Below are positions 9,631-18,254 of a stretch of 64,000 nt of DNA, in pieces. Position 1 is the stretch's first letter, and each line of letters begins with the position of its first letter. The translations under genes and the position numbers were made by a program. Source of the DNA: Oscillospiraceae bacterium (GTDB lineage: Bacteria > Bacillota > Clostridia > Oscillospirales > Acutalibacteraceae); the NCBI GenBank assembly GCA_031266365.1, contig JAISBE010000015.1:54029-118028 (forward strand), in the 5' to 3' direction. A model generated the notes under the pieces. It was not told the origin of the DNA. It saw nothing but the letters and a program-made list of their open reading frames with translations, and made no database searches.

Positions 9631-9945
9631 ATGGCACTAAGTCCTGAAAATTTCAAATTATTAAAAAAGGCAAAAGAATGCAAATCTCCAGAGAAACTTG
9701 GCGAATTAGCTAAGCAAGAAGGTTTGGATATCCCAGCGGAAAAAATGAAAGATTTATTTATACAGGTTCAAAACTGCAACCCCCACCAACTGAATGATGA
9801 AGATTTCGCTGCCGCCACGGGAGGAGGAGTAGTAGCTATAAATATTACAGGATCTGTCGGTGGCAAAGTAGATGCTGATTCCACAGATAATACGGATATA
9901 AAGAGTATAACTAGCACTGCTAACGTATCAATATCTATAGTTTAG
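9631..9945 (+). CDS. Nif11-like leader RiPP precursor 1 (104 aa)
   Basis: Precursor-peptide-like protein. Residues 1-65 form a Nif11-type leader: a helical SPENFKLLKKAKECKSPEKL start, then LGELAKQEGLDIPAEKM, then LNDEDFAAATGGG. The leader ends in a Gly-Gly-Gly site suitable for protease cleavage. The putative core of about 38 residues begins GVVAINITGSVGG. It is rich in Val, Ile, Ser, Thr and Asp, has two Lys and no Cys, so thioether or disulfide rings are unlikely. A strong AGGAGGGG site precedes the ATG. It is the first gene of a cassette with two more Nif11 precursors and a double-GNAT protein. The leader type is clear; the final product is unknown. Confidence 0.85.
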   Translation: MALSPENFKLLKKAKECKSPEKLGELAKQEGLDIPAEKMKDLFIQVQNCNPHQLNDEDFAAATGGGVVAINITGSVGGKVDADSTDNTDIKSITSTANVSISIV

Positions 9946-10066
9946 TGAGAGAAAAACTGATCGCTGTTGTTACAGTTAACACTATATATGTAAACGTTAT
10001 GGGGATTGTCGATGTTGGTATAGCCGCTAATGCCACAAAAAAACTGATACATAGGAGTGATAAACT
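9946..10066 (+). pseudogene. Possible remnant of a further core peptide between precursors 1 and 2
   Basis: A frame open from about 9945 to 10066 reads IAVVTVNTIYVNVMGIVDVG. This resembles the core starts GVVAINITGSVGG and SIVVTVVDNFGSIGG of the flanking precursors, but no leader, start codon or ribosome site belongs to it. I read it as a decayed or recombined core. Chance similarity of Val-rich frames is possible. Confidence 0.3.
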
Positions 10067-10399
10067 ATGGCCGATAAGCAAATAAAATTTATAGACTTGC
10101 TTGAAAAATATCCAAAATTCTTTGAACTCATCCGTAAGTCAAAATCAGAAGAAGAATTATCTGCTGTATTGGAAAAGCGTGGGATTAAATTATCCTCGGA
10201 ACATATAAAAACTATAATTGATATGTGTCAACAAAAGTCACTTAATACAATCGAAGACCTTAATAATGCCTGCGGTGGTAGCATAGTGGTTACAGTGGTC
10301 GATAACTTTGGCTCGATAGGCGGAAATGTAGAGGCTTACGCGACTTGCCTTTCTGAAAACACCTCTAAAATAGACAATAAGACAATCAAGATATTATGA
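10067..10399 (+). CDS. Nif11-like leader RiPP precursor 2 (110 aa)
   Basis: Second member of the cassette. The leader (about residues 1-69) has the same plan as precursor 1: FIDLLEKYPKFFELIRKSKS, then ELSAVLEKRGIKLSSEHIK, ending LNNACGGS. The core, SIVVTVVDNFGSIGGNVEAY and the following residues, has one Cys and four Lys, and shares the VV..(D/N)...(S/V)GG(N/K)V pattern with core 1. A GGAGTGAT site precedes the ATG. It is likely cotranscribed with its neighbours, since only about 100 bases separate each gene and no terminator is seen between them. Function is inferred from the leader family alone. Confidence 0.8.
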   Translation: MADKQIKFIDLLEKYPKFFELIRKSKSEEELSAVLEKRGIKLSSEHIKTIIDMCQQKSLNTIEDLNNACGGSIVVTVVDNFGSIGGNVEAYATCLSENTSKIDNKTIKIL

Positions 10400-10501
10400 A
10401 CATAACGCTCGCATGTTGTTCCGCGATACAGCTTTCAAAAGCATTTTTATACTACTTTGACTTTCATTAAAACTAAGTTCATTCAGAGAGGTAGGTATCA
10501 A

Positions 10502-10921
10502 ATGAACATACATCTGTTAATACAACAATATCCACAGTTAATTAAAAAAGCTATAAATTGTAAAAATAAAGAAGATTTAAAACAACTTGCGGATAAATAT
10601 GATATAAATATATCGGAAAAAGAACTAAATGAAATCTACAAATCTATAGCTGATATCAACTCAACAAAATTATCTGATGACGAGCAATCGTGCGTAGCAG
10701 GTGGAAAAGGTGATCCACCACCCTCTCCTCAACACGTTGATAATAGTACGCATGATTCATTAACCATTTATAACATCAGCGTTCCACAACGCGGTGATAC
10801 GGAAACAGATCAACAGTACGCACAACGTGTTCTCTTAGCCGTTACGCTCAATAGGCCTGACTTACCTGAAGATGAAGTAAAGAAGCGAATTCTGAAAGTT
10901 TATCCATATGTTATCTTATAA
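10502..10921 (+). CDS. Nif11-like leader RiPP precursor 3 (139 aa)
   Basis: Third precursor-like gene. The ATG at 10502 is preceded by AGAGAGG at 10 bases; an earlier in-frame TTG lacks a site. The leader (residues about 1-66) reads HLLIQQYPQLIKKAINCKNK, then LKQLADKYDINISEKEL, ending LSDDEQSCVAGGKG. The region after Gly-Gly is longer (about 70 residues) and unlike the other two: Pro-rich GDPPPSPQ first, then a charged segment ending RILKVYPYVIL. It may be a large core or a different substrate of the same machinery. The GNAT gene starts 40 bases downstream. Confidence 0.75.
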   Translation: MNIHLLIQQYPQLIKKAINCKNKEDLKQLADKYDINISEKELNEIYKSIADINSTKLSDDEQSCVAGGKGDPPPSPQHVDNSTHDSLTIYNISVPQRGDTETDQQYAQRVLLAVTLNRPDLPEDEVKKRILKVYPYVIL

Positions 10922-10960
10922 TGAATTGCTCTAAAACAATATAGTTTGAATTGAGGTGAC

Positions 10961-11884
10961 TTGGCTATTGTAGTTATAGAAAATATCCAAAATGAAAATG
11001 CGCATTTCTACAAAGAATTCACATTCAAACAATATGAAAAATTTTTATTGGACGAGCCCGGCGATACACCAATTGTCAAGATAGGTGCACGCGTAGATGG
11101 TGTTCCCGCCGGGCTTGCACTGGCTAAAGAGGATACTTCAACTGGCAATATTTGGAATATATTAAGCTTTTTTGTATTGGAAAATTTCAGAAAAAAAGGT
11201 GCAGGCGCTGCTCTACTTTCAAAATTAAAAGAAATACTATTAGATAAAAAATGTGAATTTACCACATTTAAAGTAATTACTTCTATGGATAATATAAAAA
11301 GCCTTGAGTCGCTTTTTGTAAAGCACGGATTTGCGCCATTTAGAATTTGCACCAATATTTATAAATGTAGCATAATAAAGATGCGTGAAAAAAGTCCATT
11401 TTCCAAGAGAGTGTTCTCTGGCAAATTGAAATTTAATAAAAATGTGAAAATTCTCCTTAAAAATCAAGTTGACACAAATTTAATAGAAAAGATCAAAGCC
11501 AGAGAAGATAATGATTATCCAGAAAGCCTTTCCCCATTTAAAAATGAATTTGACTTAAAAGAGGCTTTCCATTTTTTTGCCATTACCGAAAATGATGGTA
11601 TAATTGGGTGGGGCACCACTTTTGAAGCGCCGGGAAATTTGATTTTATACAGATCGTTTTTTGTGAAAAAAGAATATCGACCTATTGGCGTTGGTTATAA
11701 TATATTTAATGCTTGCTTTAAATATCAATGTGAACATTATCCTGGCTGGGACTTCATTTTCGCCGTCGCCGTAGACAACAAAAGAACAGAAAAACTGCTA
11801 GGCTTATATTTAGGTGATAGTTTTGATTGGTTCAAGCACGAGTGCGAAACATCATTAACATTAAAAAACAAAATTAAGTACTAA
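10961..11884 (+). CDS. Double GNAT-family acyltransferase next to Nif11 precursors
   Basis: Protein of 307 residues with two GNAT (Gcn5-related acyltransferase) domains. The first has the acyl-CoA pyrophosphate loop in FRKKGAGAALLSKLKE (about residues 77-92). The second has YRPIGVGYNIFNAC (about 237-250). GNAT enzymes move acetyl or longer acyl groups from CoA or carrier protein to amines. Single and fused GNATs next to Nif11 or nitrile-hydratase-type leaders are known as fatty-acylating maturases of selidamides, which suggests lysine acylation of the adjacent precursors. It starts at TTG with GAGGTG very close (about 4 bases), so the start is uncertain. It is the last gene before a strong hairpin. 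Confidence 0.8.
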   Translation: MAIVVIENIQNENAHFYKEFTFKQYEKFLLDEPGDTPIVKIGARVDGVPAGLALAKEDTSTGNIWNILSFFVLENFRKKGAGAALLSKLKEILLDKKCEFTTFKVITSMDNIKSLESLFVKHGFAPFRICTNIYKCSIIKMREKSPFSKRVFSGKLKFNKNVKILLKNQVDTNLIEKIKAREDNDYPESLSPFKNEFDLKEAFHFFAITENDGIIGWGTTFEAPGNLILYRSFFVKKEYRPIGVGYNIFNACFKYQCEHYPGWDFIFAVAVDNKRTEKLLGLYLGDSFDWFKHECETSLTLKNKIKY

Positions 11885-11911
11885 TATTTTCTTTAATTTA
11901 AAGAAAATATT
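11883..11911. terminator. Bidirectional terminator between GNAT and scfB
   Basis: AATATTTTCTTT and AAAGAAAATATT form a perfect 12-bp stem with a 5-base loop, between two convergent genes. It is AT-rich, so its strength is uncertain. Confidence 0.6.
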
Positions 11912-11980
11912 TGGTATCTTAAGGATAATTTTTTATTTTGAGTGCGTTTTATATAATTTTTAGCTGCTGAGATATGTTAA

Positions 11981-13351
11981 TTAAACATTCGACAGGTCCA
12001 TTTTTAGGGCTTGGAACATAATCGCACACTCCAGACGCTTTTTTTGTAGCTCACAGGAAATGCGGTGTGATTTTAAAACATCGCCCTCATACTGCCAATT
12101 ATTGGCACAGCATCCCCCGCTGCAATAAAATTTTGCCCAGCAATTTTTGCAGTCTGGTTTGGAATAGATATGCGTTTTTGAAAATAAATCTTTGATTTTT
12201 TGTGTAAAGGTATTTGCCATTACATTTCCCATTTTCCAGCATTCATGCCCCACAAACTGATGACAGGGAAATATATCCCCCTCTGGAGTGATAGCAACAT
12301 ACTCATTTCCACAGCCGCAACCACGCAGTCGTTTAATCGCACAAGTCCCTTGGTTTAAGTCCACAGAAAAATGAAAAAAATTAAATTCCCTATCGCTATT
12401 TAACCTCTCCAATAAAATTCTTGAAAGCTTTTCGTATTCTTCAAAAATTTTCGGCAGATCTTTTTCTTTTATAGCATATTCCAGATCTGCATCAGACACC
12501 ACAGGTTCTACGGATATGTTTTTAAATCCACGATCAGCCAAATGCAAAATGTCTTCAGTAAAATCAAGATTATATGCTGTGTATGTCCCTCTGATGTAGT
12601 AATCCTTATCCCCTCTTGTTGAAACCAATTTTTCATATTTAGGGATAATTATATCGTAGCTGCCTTTTCCATTACTTGCGACTCTTAATCTGTCGTTCGT
12701 TAACTTTCTACCATCTATCGACAGCACAACATTAGACATCTCCTGATTGATGAAATCTATTTTTTCTTTGTCTAAGAGTAAGCCGTTGGTTGTGATTGTG
12801 AAACGAAAATTTTTGTTGTATTTTTGTTGTATGCTCTTTGCATAATTCACAATTTGTTCAACAACTTCAAAATTCATTAAAGGCTCGCCGCCAAAAAAAT
12901 CAACTTCAAGATTAACCCTATTTCCAGAATTTTGGATCAAAAAATCGATTGCGCTTTTTCCAACTTTCAGTGGCATCAACTTTCTACCGCAGCCAAAATC
13001 TCCCTTAGCTGCAAAGCAATAGTGGCACCTCAAGTTGCAATCATGCGCGATGTTCAAACACAGGGCTTTTATGGGGACGTTTTGCCTCATAGCTATAAAT
13101 TTTTCATAATCATCCTTAGAAAAAAGCTGACCTTCCTGCCACAGCTCGTATAATTCTCGATAGCATTCTAAAATTTCGCTTTTTTTATACGCATCCTCAA
13201 ACTTTTTTATAATCACTAATGGAATATCTTCCTTCATATTTTCATCAACAAAATCCACCATATCATAGGCAAGGTTATCCAAAATATGAACAGCTCCACT
13301 ACATATATCAAGGACAAAATTACAGCCATTTAATCGATATTTATGTATCAT
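11981..13351 (-). CDS. scfB: SCIFF peptide radical SAM maturase
   Basis: Radical SAM/SPASM enzyme of 456 residues that installs a Cys-to-Thr thioether in the SCIFF peptide. The N-terminal region (residues 1-95) has the peptide-binding RRE-like fold expected in the family. The SAM cluster motif CNLRCHYC is at 105-112, and the GGEPL motif follows near 152. The C-terminal SPASM domain carries cysteines in TCAIKRLRGCGCGNEY, DIFPCHQF and CKNCWAKFYCSGGCC for two auxiliary 4Fe-4S clusters. GGAGGG precedes the ATG by 5 bases. It is downstream of scfA and yajC, the conserved clostridial context. Here it is not followed by secD/secF; it converges on the Nif11 cassette instead. Could it also act on Nif11 peptides? 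Two of the three putative cores lack cysteine, so this is unlikely. Confidence 0.95.
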   Translation of the reverse strand: MIHKYRLNGCNFVLDICSGAVHILDNLAYDMVDFVDENMKEDIPLVIIKKFEDAYKKSEILECYRELYELWQEGQLFSKDDYEKFIAMRQNVPIKALCLNIAHDCNLRCHYCFAAKGDFGCGRKLMPLKVGKSAIDFLIQNSGNRVNLEVDFFGGEPLMNFEVVEQIVNYAKSIQQKYNKNFRFTITTNGLLLDKEKIDFINQEMSNVVLSIDGRKLTNDRLRVASNGKGSYDIIIPKYEKLVSTRGDKDYYIRGTYTAYNLDFTEDILHLADRGFKNISVEPVVSDADLEYAIKEKDLPKIFEEYEKLSRILLERLNSDREFNFFHFSVDLNQGTCAIKRLRGCGCGNEYVAITPEGDIFPCHQFVGHECWKMGNVMANTFTQKIKDLFSKTHIYSKPDCKNCWAKFYCSGGCCANNWQYEGDVLKSHRISCELQKKRLECAIMFQALKMDLSNV

Positions 13352-13377
13352 AAATACCCTCCATTACAAAAACAAAC

Positions 13378-13404
13378 GGGTTGAAGTACAAATACTAACA
13401 ACCC
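13378..13404 (-). promoter_or_regulatory. Hairpin between scfA and scfB (possible attenuator)
   Basis: On the minus strand GGGTTG pairs with CAACCC across a 15-base loop, followed by a T-rich GTTTGTTTTTG. A weak terminator here would favour precursor over enzyme transcripts. Inferred from sequence only. Confidence 0.4.
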
Positions 13405-13426
13405 TTTAATAAAAATAAAATCGTTT

Positions 13427-13564
13427 TTACTTTTCGCAATTTTGATTCGCAACTGTGGCTGAAGTTTTGCAAGCTGACTGGCAAGAAGCCTGACATTCCC
13501 CGCAGCCACCTTTTTTTGCACTTTCTTTTAAATTTGCCTTATTGACCGTTTTTACATGCTTCAA
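13427..13564 (-). CDS. scfA: SCIFF peptide precursor (45 aa), five-cysteine variant
   Basis: The classic ribosomal peptide 'six cysteines in forty-five', substrate of ScfB. It begins MKHVKTVNKANLKESAKKGG and continues CGECQASCQSACKTSATV. It starts with TTG, 6 bases after GGGAGGTG. Cysteines are at 21, 24, 28, 32 and 43. The usual sixth Cys at position 36 is alanine (codon GCC). In characterised homologues (CteA, Tte1186a) the thioether links Cys32 and Thr37, and both are kept here. The gene was missed by simple length cut-offs because it is so short. It sits between yajC and scfB as in most Clostridia. The modified peptide's role is unknown. Confidence 0.93.
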   Translation of the reverse strand: MKHVKTVNKANLKESAKKGGCGECQASCQSACKTSATVANQNCEK

Positions 13565-13616
13565 AATAAACACCTCCCATTTAAAGCTATGTTATATGAA
13601 AAATATCAAAAATAAA

Positions 13617-13889
13617 TTAAGCTTTAGGGATGCAACTAGCAATTGCCCAACGTCTCAGCAGAACCTTGCTGCGGTCAATGCTCGTCTCAATGACCAGCGA
13701 GTCCGTTTCATCTTTGATGTTGACGACTCTACCGATAATTCCACCTATCGTTGTGACCTCGTCTCCGATTTTTAAATTGCTCCTCATCTGCTCTTCTTCT
13801 TTTTTTCTTTTCAATTGAGGTCTAAATAAGACAAAATACATTATCGCCATAAGGGGCACTAGCACTAAAAGTTGGCTTAAAATTTCCAT
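13617..13889 (-). CDS. yajC: Preprotein translocase subunit YajC
   Basis: Small single-pass membrane protein of the SecDF-YajC complex that assists Sec export. The N-terminal helix LLVLVPLMAIMYFVLFRP is followed by the diagnostic RPQLKRKKEEE and the beta-barrel-like KIGDEVTTIGGIIGRVV. ATG at 13889 gives 90 residues; a GTG four codons upstream is possible but too close to AAAGG. The C-terminal end (RRWAIASCIPKA) is short. It is the first gene of yajC-scfA-scfB with a promoter at 14048-14076. secD and secF, its usual partners, are not in this window. Confidence 0.93.
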   Translation of the reverse strand: MEILSQLLVLVPLMAIMYFVLFRPQLKRKKEEEQMRSNLKIGDEVTTIGGIIGRVVNIKDETDSLVIETSIDRSKVLLRRWAIASCIPKA

Positions 13890-14047
13890 GTTTAAACACA
13901 CTCACCTTTAAATTTTTATTACAAAATTATTAATAAATCTCAGCAAGGCTATTTAAAATAAAAAGAGAGCAAAAATGACACCAAATTCATCAAATATATT
14001 ACCAACACTGAGCCGGCAGCACATTTGAGATCCATTTCATCTCTATA

Positions 14048-14076
14048 ATTATATCATATTTTGTCATTTACATCAA
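14048..14076 (-). promoter_or_regulatory. Promoter of the yajC-scfA-scfB operon
   Basis: Minus strand TTGATG, 17-base spacer, TATAAT; about 160 bases before yajC. Confidence 0.6.
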
Positions 14077-14826
14077 CAGCCCTAAACATAAGCTTATCAA
14101 TTAAAAATTATTTCATATTTTTGAAATTTTGTCAAGCTTATTTCTTTTAAAATACGCCTTCAAAATTGATTAATGAGATTCAATTTCCTCTATTAACAAC
14201 AAATTTTTATACGCTAATATAGAAGCGCTCGCATTTTTGTCAAAAATTATTTTCACCAAAGGATAAAATGAGCGGCGTGAAATATTTTTTGCAGATGCTT
14301 TCATTACACACCTGTGCCGTTGAGCGAAAAATCCTTGATTTTGGTTGCAGTTCACCCCTATTTCTAAACAGGAATGCCATAATAGTGCTGCGTCTTGCTG
14401 GGTTTTCAGTTTGGCGGCATTGAAAAGATATCGTTTGTTTTAGATATATTTTTTGATAAATTATATGTGAAGTTTTGTTGTGTATTAATATAAATTTGAA
14501 AAGTGAACAAAGCTTACAGCGCAGTTTGCAACGGCAATGACAGTCTTCAAATAAGGGATATAAAGCCAACGCAAAACGGTTTTTTGGGCTGCTAATTTGG
14601 GTAAAACTGAGATATCAACAGAGAAGAGCAATTTCTCTCAATAAATTCAAATTAAGTAGAGATTTATAACTTCTTGTGTGGGCATCACGTCTAAGCACCA
14701 GTAAAGCTAGTTTGCAGTGATTTAATATTTGAACCACCTGAACCAAATTCTCCAATCTTTGTCAGCGATATCATGAAAAACCTTCAAAGTAAATACCGTG
14801 GCTCTGTTTAAGTAAAATTTTCTATG
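14077..14826. other. Gene-free stretch between yajC and metK
   Basis: Two minus-strand ORFs of 61 and 109 codons overlap here but have no ribosome sites, and their protein sequences look random. Near 14495 the string ATATAAATTTGAAAAG and following bases weakly resemble the end of the long repeat at 31.6-32.5 kb. No SAM riboswitch motif was seen before metK. Confidence 0.4.
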
Positions 14827-14856
14827 TTTACAAAATATCATAAATTATGTTAAAAT
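14827..14856 (+). promoter_or_regulatory. Promoter of metK
   Basis: TTTACA at 14827-14832, 18-base spacer and TAAAAT at 14851-14856, with an extended TG one base upstream of the -10. Confidence 0.65.
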
Positions 14857-14906
14857 ATAGCAAGAATGAAGCGCTTTAGCTATGTCAGCTTTTAGGAGGG
14901 ATAAAA

Positions 14907-16070
14907 TTGGCAAAAAGCTTTTTTACTTCAGAGTCAGTAACAGAGGGTCATCCAGACAAAATGTGCGATCAAATCGCAGATAGCGTCCTGGATAATATAC
15001 TAGAAAAAGACGAAGCTGCGCGTGTTGCATGCGAAGTCGCCATAACGCAGGGTCTCGTTCATATCATGGGTGAAATAACAACGAGTTGCTATGTTGATAT
15101 CTCAGCAATTACTAGAAACGTTATACACTCCATCGGATACAATGACCCTTGTTCCGGGTTTGATAGCAGATCTTGCGCAATCATAACTTCAATCAACTCA
15201 CAGTCACCGGATATCGCGGTTGGGGTAAACACATCACAAGAAGCAAAACGCGGCAGCAAGGATCCATGCGACGCGATTGGAGCCGGTGATCAAGGTATAA
15301 TGTTTGGTTTCGCTTGTGATGAAACTCCAGAATTCATGCCAATGCCCATCGTATATGCAAACAATCTTGCGCGGCGCCTTGCAGAAATTCGAAAAAACGG
15401 CATTTTGCCATATCTATTGCCCGACGGCAAAACCCAAGTGACGGTTGAGTACGAAAACGGTGTACCGCTGCGTGTGGATGCTATTGTGATTTCTGCACAG
15501 CACCGCGAAGGAATCGACCCAAATATCATACGTCATGATATAATTAAACATAATATTGAAGCTGTTATCCCATCTAAATATCTAGACAACCACACCAAAA
15601 TACACATCAATCCGACTGGTAGGTTCGTTATCGGAGGGCCTATGGCTGATACTGGCCTCACTGGGCGCAAGCTTATAGTGGACACATACGGCGGCTATGC
15701 CCGTCATGGCGGAGGGGCTTTCTCCGGAAAAGACTTGACAAAACTTGATCGTTCAGGCGCATATGCAGCAAGGTGGGTGGCAAAAAGTATTGTCGCCTCT
15801 GGTTTTGCTAAAAAATGCGAAGTGCAGCTCGCTTATGCCATCGGCATAGCTCGTCCTGTTTCTATATTAATAGAAACGTTTAATACATCCACTATTTCTG
15901 AATCTCAAATTTTGAAAATTGTAAAAAAATTTTTTGATTTACGGCCATTTATGATAATTAAACAATTAAGTTTAGGCAAACCTTTATACCACAAATTCTC
16001 TGCATACGGGCATATGGGCCGAACAGATTTAAACCCACCATGGGAAAATTTTATTAACTTGAAAATTTAG
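14907..16070 (+). CDS. metK: S-adenosylmethionine synthetase
   Basis: Makes S-adenosylmethionine from methionine and ATP, the methyl donor for RsmA and RsmI and the radical source for ScfB in this window. At 387 residues it is full length. It begins [20 protein letters not shown], with the methionine-loop [12 protein letters not shown] near 127 and the P-loop-like [16 protein letters not shown] near 270. The C-terminal [10 protein letters not shown] is intact. It starts with TTG 8 bases after AGGAGGG. It is monocistronic with its own promoter. Unlike in many Firmicutes, no SAM-I or SAM-II riboswitch was recognisable upstream. Confidence 0.97.
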   Translation: MAKSFFTSESVTEGHPDKMCDQIADSVLDNILEKDEAARVACEVAITQGLVHIMGEITTSCYVDISAITRNVIHSIGYNDPCSGFDSRSCAIITSINSQSPDIAVGVNTSQEAKRGSKDPCDAIGAGDQGIMFGFACDETPEFMPMPIVYANNLARRLAEIRKNGILPYLLPDGKTQVTVEYENGVPLRVDAIVISAQHREGIDPNIIRHDIIKHNIEAVIPSKYLDNHTKIHINPTGRFVIGGPMADTGLTGRKLIVDTYGGYARHGGGAFSGKDLTKLDRSGAYAARWVAKSIVASGFAKKCEVQLAYAIGIARPVSILIETFNTSTISESQILKIVKKFFDLRPFMIIKQLSLGKPLYHKFSAYGHMGRTDLNPPWENFINLKI

Positions 16071-16684
16071 CGCCATTTTAAGGTTCAAGTTACTAAAAAC
16101 AAATCTTCTAAATAAAATTTGGGTTATAATAAGTTAAATAGCAGTAATATTGTTAAAAATTAAAAAATAATGTAAAAAGTGTTGGCATATGATAAAAGGA
16201 GAGAGAATGAGGTAAACATTCAATACCTAAAGTGCAAAAGCGGATGGTGCGTAAATGTGCATCATAATCACAGCAGATAGTGGCTTTTTTGTGCAATTTT
16301 GCCAACGACGTACGAAAAGATAAGTTATTTAGGTGTTAATTTTCCCTCTCTTCACTTATAGGTAAAAATGAGGGGATTTTTGCTTTCTAAAGGGAAAGTT
16401 TTTAAGAAAAATTTTGAATTTAGCGTAATAATTTTTACCAGCGGCACTTATGCAGTGAATTTTGCCGCAAAACCTGCATAATTTCAAGAAGTTTGCTGAT
16501 GATTGACATTGGCTCTAAATAATTATAATTTATAATATTATTACAAAATTTAAAATAAAAATTCTTGCTCACATAGATTATTAGTTTTCTTAAGAGCTAT
16601 ACCTTAAAAATGAACTAAACAACGCTATGTAAGCAAGTATAATTCGGTTAAACTTTGTAATATATTTCCTAAAAAACCCAACAC
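16071..16684. other. Intergenic stretch with a diverged two-hairpin repeat
   Basis: Bases about 16341-16415 (CTCTCTTCACTTATAGGTAA, then TTTTGCTTTCTAAAGGGAAA) are a diverged copy of the repeat seen after glyS and lysS. The remainder is AT-rich without a supported ORF. Confidence 0.45.
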
Positions 16685-16754
16685 AATAGCCACTTGTGCA
16701 TTTATTATCTGATAGTACATATGCTATATATCAGATCAGGCATAAGTGGCTATT
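16685..16754 (-). terminator. Compound hairpin, terminator of the secreted-protein gene at 16824
   Basis: AATAGCCACTT pairs with AAGTGGCTATT. An inner ATCTGATA/TATCAGAT stem is nested inside. On the minus strand it is followed by GGGTTTTTTAGG, so it should terminate the gene upstream of it. Confidence 0.65.
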
Positions 16755-16823
16755 AATATCTTCTGGTGTTTCGTAATATAATTTTGTGTTTAATTCAATT
16801 TTATTGTTTTGCTAGTTGTTTTA

Positions 16824-17717
16824 TTAAAATTCTTCAACCTCGTATTCCTCACCAATTCGTTCAGGGTTGGTTAGTTTGTATGGTTCTAGGTTTTCGTAGT
16901 CGTTATTATCGGATTTTCCCTTTAATTTGTTGACATCCGCCAATGAAATTAGCATTGCTGCACCTTCCGGTTCACCCATGGGAGCATTGGCAGTTGTAAA
17001 ATACCCAGTGTGCAGGGAAGGCACTATGCAAACAGAGTAATATGAACCGTTGTTTGTTACTTGTACTGTATGTGTTTCTCCTGCAAAGTTCGCAGCTTCT
17101 GAGATAGTTTCCAATAATCTACGGCCGGGGACATTTCTATTATAGCTATTGGCAGACGGAACAGTTGGAGTCTGTCTATTAAGGGTAGCGGTATGGCCTT
17201 CTGGCAGCTCCATCAACCTGATTAAGTCTGCTTGCGTACCTGGGGCGTAATTTTCGCGACTAACAACATCAAATGCTAGTGGTACAGTAACACTTCCGCC
17301 TTCCGCCGGATGAGAGTCGACCGAAATATACACAGTAGAAGCCATAGTGCTACAAGCTGTCAATATAGGAAATCGGTCTATGTCTATTTTTTGAACTTTT
17401 GTTGGACCAGTATAAAATGAGAAAACCCAACCTGTAGGCGTATCTAAGCTCATTCTAACGATTTTTGCAGCATAGTTTGGGCCTTCTGATATCTCAACAC
17501 CTACGGAGAACGAATCATGTCCGTCGACGGGATTACCATTTATGAACTGACCTCCATCAACTGGGATTAAGAGCATTCCTCCAGCTTGCTGCGCGTCTAT
17601 GTCAGGAGCAGCGTTTACCTGTAAACTCGCAGTTAGTGCTGTGATACCCAGCCCTATGCCTAAACTTGACATCGCGATTCTCTTTAATATATTCTTTGTT
17701 TTGGTAAATTTTTGCAT
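16824..17717 (-). CDS. Secreted protein of unknown function (297 aa)
   Basis: Unrecognised exported protein. ATG at 17717 follows AAAGGGG by 9 bases. The signal peptide occupies about residues 1-36: basic KFTKTKNILKR, hydrophobic MSSLGIGLGITALTA, then VNA cleavage. The mature part is predicted mostly beta, with few charged residues in the core and two or three cysteines. The end is acidic (EEYEVEEF). No lipobox or LPxTG motif is present. The signal peptide resembles that of the gene at 2640. GC is higher than in nearby spo0A. A strong hairpin follows. I infer a member of this window's exported-protein set, without proof of homology in the mature part. Confidence 0.72.
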   Translation of the reverse strand: MQKFTKTKNILKRIAMSSLGIGLGITALTASLQVNAAPDIDAQQAGGMLLIPVDGGQFINGNPVDGHDSFSVGVEISEGPNYAAKIVRMSLDTPTGWVFSFYTGPTKVQKIDIDRFPILTACSTMASTVYISVDSHPAEGGSVTVPLAFDVVSRENYAPGTQADLIRLMELPEGHTATLNRQTPTVPSANSYNRNVPGRRLLETISEAANFAGETHTVQVTNNGSYYSVCIVPSLHTGYFTTANAPMGEPEGAAMLISLADVNKLKGKSDNNDYENLEPYKLTNPERIGEEYEVEEF

Positions 17718-18148
17718 ATGCAATTACCCCTTTCAAACGTCTGTCAAAGAAAATTACAGTATTTATTTTTTTGTTCTGCATTAGTTAAACAGAAATTTTA
17801 CTTCTTGATATTTGTTGAAAATTTAAATTTAAACAAAAAATTTTATCAAAACATGGCAGAAAACTTTTCTTTCGCAAGTTCAATTTTTATTAACCCTCTG
17901 GCAAAGATTTGCTACAAGAATATTTTTACGCCAAGTGCTGTTGGTATTTTTAGTTAAAATAAATTTTAACTGAGCTTGATGCATTCTCTTATTTAATATT
18001 TAAAAAAATGCGACAGTCGATCAACAAATAAAATTTCTTTTCCGGTAACTTTAAATTTATAATAACATGTAATATAATTTTTTTGTTTCTTTTATTAAAA
18101 AATAACAATTATTTTCTTAAAAAAATAGCTAATATTTCTATTTTAGAT
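17718..18148. other. Upstream region of the secreted-protein gene
   Basis: Very AT-rich, with no supported ORF. Short plus-strand frames lack ribosome sites. I did not find a promoter as clear as those of the other secreted-protein genes. Confidence 0.4.
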
Positions 18149-18184
18149 ATAAAAATTTCTCACAAATTTTGTCTGTGAGAAATT
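18149..18184 (-). terminator. Terminator of spo0A
   Basis: Minus strand: AATTTCTCACA, 9-base loop, TGTGAGAAATT, then TTTATAT. Perfect 11-bp stem located about 70 bases after the spo0A stop. Confidence 0.75.
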
Positions 18185-18254
18185 CTCTGAGAACCCTATA
18201 AACAGTTTTAAAGCAAGCCTCAAAAACTCATGAATTTATTTTAAGCCTTTTTAC

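Noticed and set aside
14170-14569. Two overlapping minus-strand ORFs before metK
   Set aside because: No ribosome sites, atypical residues, and overlap in different frames.
14640-14906. SAM riboswitch upstream of metK
   Set aside because: The conserved SAM-I core and terminator arrangement is not visible.
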